Below are positions 58,254-64,000 of a stretch of DNA of 64,000 nucleotides, piece by piece. The notes beneath the pieces are model-generated. The model made no database searches and had not been told where the DNA came from. It saw only the letters and a program-made list of their open reading frames with translations. Source of the stretch: Carya illinoinensis (Eukaryota > Streptophyta > Magnoliopsida > Fagales > Juglandaceae). The stretch lies in the NCBI RefSeq assembly GCF_018687715.1, contig NC_056765.1:26743129-26807128 (forward strand). Reading direction: 5' to 3'. The translations under genes and the position numbers were made by a program. The stretch's first letter is position 1. Every line of letters starts with the position of its first letter.

Positions 58254-61200
58254 ATGGGCATATATGTTTAGGACACCCATCTTGGATAGTAATGAGAGGA
58301 ATAGAGGTGGTGTCAAAGCCTTAGTCAGCATGTCTACTAGTTGAAATTTCAAAATCACATGCACTGACTTGATGATACCTGCCAATACTTTTTTTCTAAC
58401 AAAGTGGCAGTCCAATTCCACATGCTTTGTTCTCTCATGGAATATGAGGTTCTTAGTGAGGTGTATTGTGGATTGGCTGTCACAATACAATAGAGTAGGC
58501 TGCAAATGCATGATTTTAAAATCTTCTAGGAGTGTTTTTAACCAAATGATCTCACAACTTGTATGTGCTAAGGCCCTATGTTCTGCTTCAGTTGATGACC
58601 TTGAGACCACAACTTGTTTATTTAATTTCCAATTGATCAAAGAATTTTCAATAAACACACTAAAGTCAGGTATGGATCTCCTAGTTTTAGGACATGCTAC
58701 CTAATCTGAGTCACTAAATGCGTTTAGATGTAAAGATGACTTTGAAGAAAAGAAGATTCGTTGGCCTATTGAACCCTTAACATATTTAAGTATTCTATAG
58801 GCTGCGAGAAGATGAGTGTGAGTGGGTTTGTCCATGAATTGACTAAGGATGCCAACAGAATATGTAATGTTATGTCTTGTGGTGCTTAAGTTAATGAGCT
58901 TTCCTACTAACCTTCGATAACTAGTGATATCAAAGAGGATTTCTCTAGAGGAATGTGTCGATCTGTGATTTGATTCCATTGGAGTGGTCACAACCTTGCT
59001 GCCAAGTAATCCAAAACTTTTAACAATTTTTAAAGCATATTTCCTCTGACAAACATAAATACCATCTTTTGATCTTGCAACCTCCAATTCCAAGAAATAT
59101 TTAAGCACCCCTAAGTCTTGGATCTTGAATTGATCTTGTAACTAAGCTTTGACAAAATTAATAGCAGCTAAACTATTGCTTCCCAAGATAATGTCATCAA
59201 CATACACTAAGAGGGCAACAACCATCTTTGTCATTCATAGTAAATAATTTATAATCTGATTTTGATTGTAAAAACCAGTGGCAACAAGAGATTGAGTGAA
59301 TTTTTCATTCCATTGCCTTGAGGCTTGCTTTAGGCTATACACTGACTTGTGAAGCTTGCATACTAGTTTCTTCCCTTCAAGTTGAGATTCCCCCTTAAGC
59401 TGAAAACCAGGTGGCAAGTCCATGTAAATCTCTTCATCGAGATCACCACGGCGAAAAACATTATGAACATCTAATTGTTCTAAATGCCAATTGTGAATAG
59501 CAGCAGGTGCAAGGAACAATTTGACAGTGGTCATTTTAACTATGTGGCTAAAAGTTTCTTGATAATCAAACCCCTCACATTGAGTATCCCCCTTTGCAAT
59601 TAGTTGTGCCTTGTTTTTGTCTACGGAACCATCTGATTTCAATTTTACTTTGAACACATACTTGCAGCCAATTGATTTCTTTCCAGTAGGAAGAGGGATG
59701 ATTGACAAAGTGCCATTGTTTTCAAGGGCTTTAAGTTCTTGAATGATGGGATTACGCCAATGATCATGTACAACAGCCTCCTCATAGTTTTTAGGTTCAG
59801 ATGTGACAGTGAGAGATAGAGCATATGATTGATGAGAAGGAGAAAGCCGTGAGTATGAGAGTGTTTGCTGTAAAGGATGTGCAGTGGAATGTGTAGTGGA
59901 ATGTCAGAGAGAAGGATGATGAAGAGAGGAAACAAGTTGTCACTGATAGTCATGCAAGTAGGAGGGTGTATGTTTGATTCTATCAGATCTCCTAAGTTGT
60001 ATGGATTGAGAGGGTTGAAGTGGACTAGGTGATAGTGGTGTAAAAGGTGTAGAGGGTGGATCAATTGATATCATCTCAAAGTGGTTTGGTGAAGGAAGGG
60101 ATGTAGATGAAGGAGATGGTGGGGAAGCAGGTGATTGTGGTTGAGGAGAGTGAGGATGTTCTGTCTAGGTTGAAGTAGAGGGCGATAGGAAAGGAATTGC
60201 GTGAAGAAGAGGTGGGGATAAAGTGAGGTCTGGTGCGACTGGATTGAATGGTTCAGAAGTTGTTTTTGCAAAGGGAAATTCATACTCTACAAAAACTACA
60301 TCTCGAGATACAAAGGTTGTACAGTTGTTGAGATCATACACCTTGTATCCTTTGATTCCTACTGGGTATCCAATGAAAATGCAGCTTTTGGATCTAGGAT
60401 CAAGCTTTGTTCTGTCCCGTTTGGTGGTGGATACAAAGCAAAGGCAGCCAAACATTCTTAGATGAAAATATGATGGCTTAGAGGAGAAAAACTTTTCATA
60501 AGGAGACTTGTTGTGAAGAAGAGGTGAAGGGATGCGATTGATCAAATGTGCTCCTGTCAAAATAGCATCACCCCAAAATTTTGTTGGGAGATTTGCTTGA
60601 AGGAGAAGTGCTCTGGCCACATTAAGGAGATGTTGTTGCTTACTCTCTACCACCCCATTTTGTTGGGGTGTGTAGACACAAGATTTTTGGTGCAAGATTC
60701 CATGAGTATTATAGAATTCGGGTATGTGAAATTCAAGACCGTGTCAGTCCTAATTTGTTTGATTTTAGAGTTGAATTGAGTGTTGACCATGAGAATAGAA
60801 GTTTGCAAGATAGACTTGATTTCAGATTTGAATTTCATGGGATAAACCCATGTGGTTCGGCTATGATCATATACTATGGTTAAAAAGTATTGATGTCCAT
60901 GCAATGAGGCAAAACTGTTGTGAAGTTCTTTGAAATGACTAGAACTGAGTGAACTTGTGAGCAGGTAGTAGAGGCCACGATGGATCCTAGCTAGACCAAT
61001 CGTCTTCCATGAAGCAAGGTCCTTTATAAAACATAATTTCTCCATGAAAATGAGACACAGAAGTGGATTATAAAGGAATTTGCTGACAGACAAAAGGTTA
61101 AATGTGAAGGGACACATAAAACTCCTGTGAGTGTGATGTATTCAGAGAGTTTGACAGTTCCAAAATGAGTGACTTCCTCCTGTGAGCCATTTGGTAGTTG

Positions 61201-61740
61201 CACAAAAGCATGAGTTGTGGAAGTGATTGAAGTGAGAAGGGTTGGGTAATAGACTATGTGGTCTGTTGCCCCAGTGTCAATAATCCATTGAGTGTTTTGT
61301 AAATTGTGTGAGTGATTATGCAACAGAGATGACAAATGAGGCTTATGAATTTGTGAAAAAATAGAAGTATTGGAGATGGCAGATAAGCATATACTTGCCA
61401 TTTTCAACTGGGGTGTGTTGAGCAATGAGTTAGGTTTCATGGGAGGTGGCTGTTGTGATTGACCATTCACTAATGCCATTAGCTTTTGGACTTGAGACTG
61501 GGTGAGTGACACTTGATTTGCCGAATGAGGGCCTGCAAAGGTGGTATTAAAATGTCCCTGCTTAGGCTTAGTGAACTTGAAGTTAGGGGGGAAGCCAATC
61601 AACCGATAACACTTCTCTCGAGCATGTCCAGTTTTCTCACAGTGACTGTATGTGATTTCTTGCTTTTCTTTGTTTTTGAATGGGGTGTTGTGGACTACTA
61701 CTATAGCTGAAGACTTGGCAGAGGAAAGCAGCAAAATCCT
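58254..61740 (-). pseudogene. Minus-strand copia pol, broken
   Basis: From 61740 downward: a zinc-knuckle remnant (SHCEKTGHAREKCYR, first Cys lost), protease WIIDTGATDHI near 61290, integrase pieces including the end segment QQNGVVESKQQHL near 60660 and a C-terminal IFIGYPVGIKGYKVYD, RT pieces CKYVFKVKLKSDGSVDKNKA and LEQLDVHNVFRRGDLDEEIY (59450-59660), and RNase H with SRSSTEAEHRALA and FHERTKHVELDCHFVRKK (58400-58640). Stops and frameshifts are frequent. The RT Asp-Asp box lies near 59200 but the frame is broken there. Confidence 0.85.
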
Positions 61741-61759
61741 TGATTCCTTTTGTCGTTTT

Positions 61760-62125
61760 TCTTGTAAAATTAGAGGAATATTTTGTCAAGTGAGGGAATG
61801 GGGCTCATCAAAATCACTTGCCCCTTGACATTCTCATCAGAGACATTGAGACCCATGAGAAACTTGAAAACATAATCAACTTGTTGAGCTTCTCCAACTG
61901 TGGTAAGGCTCTTGCATGTGCAGAGACCACATGAACAATTTGGGGTAGGTCGATAGTTGTTGGGAGGATTGAGTGAAGTATTCACTCACGGATTGAGTGC
62001 CTTGCACAAGGGTCCCAAGCTGCTGTTGAAGTTGATAAATCTGTACTGAGGGTGTGAAGCTGATCCCACACAGTTTTGGTAGAACTGATGTAGAAAACAT
62101 TCGAGGCAATTTGATGCAACCTAGT
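61760..62125 (-). pseudogene. Minus-strand copia gag, broken
   Basis: Frames with YQLQQQLGTLVQGTQSVSEY and LMGLNVSDENVKGQVILM are typical of copia gag (UBN2-type) domains. Frameshifts break the reading and the first part of gag is missing, so the region between PBS and gag is deleted. Confidence 0.7.
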
Positions 62126-62126
62126 T

Positions 62127-62137
62127 CTCTGATACCA
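62127..62137 (-). other. Primer-binding site of the minus-strand copia
   Basis: The minus strand reads TGGTATCAGAG directly after the LTR end CTTAACA. Confidence 0.8.
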
Positions 62138-62273
62138 TGTTAAGAATTAGGTAAAGAGAAGAAAATGGAAGGAAACTTGTGTTCTCATTAATTTGTCTCA
62201 TGTCTCCTTGTATATATATATGTATGGGGCTACAGACATGAATTTCCACTGTCTTTGTATTCAATTCTTGAGA
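62138..62273 (-). repeat. 5' LTR of the minus-strand copia, internally deleted
   Basis: Both ends match the 3' LTR (TGTTAAGAATTAGG and CAATTCTTGAGA in plus coordinates), but two internal blocks are missing, leaving 136 bp. Confidence 0.75.
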
Positions 62274-62278
62274 TGTTG

Positions 62279-62469
62279 AGCCTGAAAAGTTGGCGGCGGC
62301 TGCCGGAGATGGTGGGGATGGGTTCGAGCATGCCATCGGTTACTTTCCCAGGATATTGTTGTCTAAGGTTTATGATATTGCGATCGAGACACCAATGGAG
62401 TATGCTTCAAAGCTCTCTGAGAGGCTTGGTGTCCATATTAGGCTCAAGAGAGAGGATCTTCAATCTGGA
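62279..62469 (+). pseudogene. Third piece of the threonine deaminase exon
   Basis: This is the best conserved piece. AIGYFPRILLSKVYDIAIET and KLSERLGVHIRLKREDLQ match the N-terminal part of the catalytic domain of plant threonine deaminase. The expected next segment with the PLP lysine is not found in the remaining 1.5 kb. Confidence 0.8.
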
Positions 62470-63819
62470 GTATGTTCTCAGGAACAGATTCTCAAAGGCT
62501 TCTCATAGACCTGTTGGCCCATTTGGTCATAAACTGACTAAAAAACTCAATAGCAAATCTTCACAATTACTCGGAGAACCGAGAAAACCTTCTTTATATC
62601 TTTTTCGTTTGTGGGTCTTCTTTTTTAATGTTTCGAAAGCAAATTTGTACAAAACTAGCTAGCTAGCAAATATGATTCACACTTTACGAGGTGTGCTAGC
62701 ATTACAAAGAGATTTACAGAGTAAAGTTTCTAACCAATACAAATGAACCAGTTCTAGAAATTTCAATCATCAGGATTCATTTTGGTCTTTTCAGAGGATT
62801 CATTTATCTGGAAGTGCTTTTAGAAATTGCCCTTAATTCCTTTTTTTGGTTTCCACATTTTCAGAACAGAAAAAGCTTTGTGCACTGACACTAGAAAATA
62901 CAGCTAATGTCTTCAAAGTTTCAAACTGCTAGGTATTCTCCTTCAAGCGGAGGGGAGTTTATAACATGATGGCCAAGCTTCAAGGGAAGAGTTGGATAGG
63001 GGAGTCATTTGTTCATCAGCAGGGAACCATGCCCTAGATATTGCGTTATCGAGAAATGCTATAGAGCAGCCACTGTAGTGCTGCACACAGTGCACACCCT
63101 ACGTGGCTGCCTTTTTTTTTTTTTTTTTTTTAACAAAACGGTGCGTTTTGTGTATGTTTTGTAATTCAGTTGGATTGGCTTTTCGTCATTTGCTTCCCCA
63201 TTCGAATTTGTCCTGCGAAAGAGCTCCTTCCTAGCCTGCCCGCGTCGCATCACCTTCCTCTGCCCAGCGCTGCCCTGCGACGCCGTTGTCTCTCCGTTCA
63301 GCGACACCAAGCGATGTTCCTCTTCCTGCAAAGCGCCACCACTCCCTGAGTGCTCCTCTGACAGAGCAAATCGCACATTAACCCCGAGTAACAAAGCCGT
63401 CCGACGTTCCTCTGTTTCGCCGCCGTCCTTGGTCAACGGTAAAAAGTTGTTCAGTTTTTTGTTCCATATGATTAAGTTGTTATTGTTTACTGAGAGAGGT
63501 GCAATAAAAGGGTATTGTGAGAAGGGTTTCGAAAGAGTTAGGGCCTGGAGAAAAAACCAAACTTTCTGCTGTTAATGACCTCTATTTTCATTAAAGTTTT
63601 GAAAGGCATCGTTTTTATTGTACTGGAGTGATTTAGTTTAACTTCTAATTGTAGCAGCCCTAAATACGTATATATTAACACATTGCCTGTTGCCTTCCTT
63701 TTGGTGCATTCGAAAAATAGTGATTACCTCGATTTGGTTGGACTGGAGCATGCAGGTCGCAAAGCTTGCATTGATGATACTATTTCAAAAACTAAAGAAG
63801 AAGAATGCTTTTTCTTTCG

Positions 63820-63868
<49 letters not shown>

Positions 63869-64000
63869 CGAATCAGGTGGGTGATATGAGTTGTCTAGAA
63901 GCGAGGGGTGTGTCTTTGTGAGTGTGTGCAGAAACTGAGAGGGATGTGGGTGGGGTACTGAGTCTGAGATTGTAAGTTGGTCTAACTGAGTGGACTCACT
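62470..64000. other. Right end: no supported gene
   Basis: After the exon I see no further threonine deaminase exon. A GC-richer block at 63150-63440 has a 125-codon minus-strand frame of low complexity and a poly-T run at 63111-63132. It may be a repeat or gene leader. A GA microsatellite lies at 63822-63866. Confidence 0.55.
63822..63866. repeat. GA microsatellite
   Basis: About 22 GA units in a row. Confidence 0.95.

Larger units (their letters stand above)
57861..62273 (-). mobile_element. Ty1/copia retrotransposon, minus strand, inactive
   Basis: This 4413-bp element has LTRs at 57861-58241 and 62138-62273 and TGTTG on both sides (57856-57860 and 62274-62278). A PBS, gag and pol are readable on the minus strand but full of stops. 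The insertion falls inside the threonine deaminase exon and the flanks join in frame. The 5' LTR has lost about 245 bp compared with the 3' LTR in two internal deletions. Confidence 0.88.
47615..62469 (+). pseudogene. Threonine deaminase first exon, split by two retrotransposons
   Basis: Three exon pieces, 47615-47848, 57797-57860 and 62279-62469, read as one frame when the two insertions and one copy of each target duplication are set aside. The first starts MEVLYFTSS and is Ser/basic-rich like a chloroplast transit peptide. It has one in-frame TGA at 47732. The second has SAESLVYESGFLG. The third has SKVYDIAIETP and KLSERLGVHIRLKREDLQ, the start of the PLP-fold domain of plant biosynthetic threonine deaminase, the first enzyme of isoleucine synthesis. 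A donor-like GGAGTATGT ends the piece. The catalytic Lys segment and later exons are not seen. It cannot give protein in this state. Confidence 0.8.

Noticed and set aside
63059..63436. 125-codon minus-strand frame
   Set aside because: Runs into a poly-A derived Lys tract and has no family resemblance.

Overview
The window reads as transposon-rich intergenic DNA of a woody eudicot nuclear genome. Coding capacity is plant-type: a TIR-only protein, a LRR/F-box exon, a gamma-glutamyl peptidase fragment and a threonine deaminase exon. The rest is dominated by L1-type LINEs, hAT, Harbinger-like, Helitron, Ty3 and Ty1/copia elements and an endogenous caulimovirid. GTTTGG-ended AT-rich MITE-like repeats of the kind I associate with Fagales (for example Juglandaceae) suggest that order, but this is only a weak guess from memory.

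Layout. 1-9640: a broken L1-type LINE split by a complete-looking hAT element (2231-7895, 8-bp target duplication GACTAATG). 9641-18088: mostly non-coding, with a Harbinger-like element carrying GC-rich cargo, one LRR/F-box exon, CT-rich repeats and a non-autonomous hAT-like repeat. 18089-23704: a second hAT element (8-bp duplication GACACCAC) whose transposase is cut by nonsense codons, inserted in a 72-bp tandem duplication. 23713-26400: duplicated CT-rich host sequence and a 5'-truncated LINE tail. 26477-27239: a two-exon TIR-only gene, the best candidate for a working host gene. 27672-38075: an endogenous pararetrovirus on the minus strand. It is a head-to-tail array with one open 1860-aa polyprotein, a split second ORF, two copies of promoter/PBS/small ORF, and an inverted 286-bp repeat at its 3' end. 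38750-39960: Helitron remnant. 41436-44173: a long Ty3-type LTR plus PBS. 44186-46526: copia remnant.

47179-62469: host DNA split by retroelements. A gamma-glutamyl peptidase fragment is followed by the first exon of a chloroplast threonine deaminase. That exon is interrupted by a 9.9-kb SIRE-like copia (duplication ATATG) and a 4.4-kb copia (duplication TGTTG). Removing each insertion with one duplication copy leaves the flanking exon pieces in one frame, which supports both boundary calls. 62470-64000 holds no gene I can support.

The most interesting signals are the rearranged viral array with its small coiled-coil ORF between PBS and polyprotein, the two hAT elements sharing a perfect long palindrome upstream of the transposase plus family-specific 6-bp subterminal repeats, and the doubly split threonine deaminase exon. 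All identifications are by eye from motifs; no database search was run.
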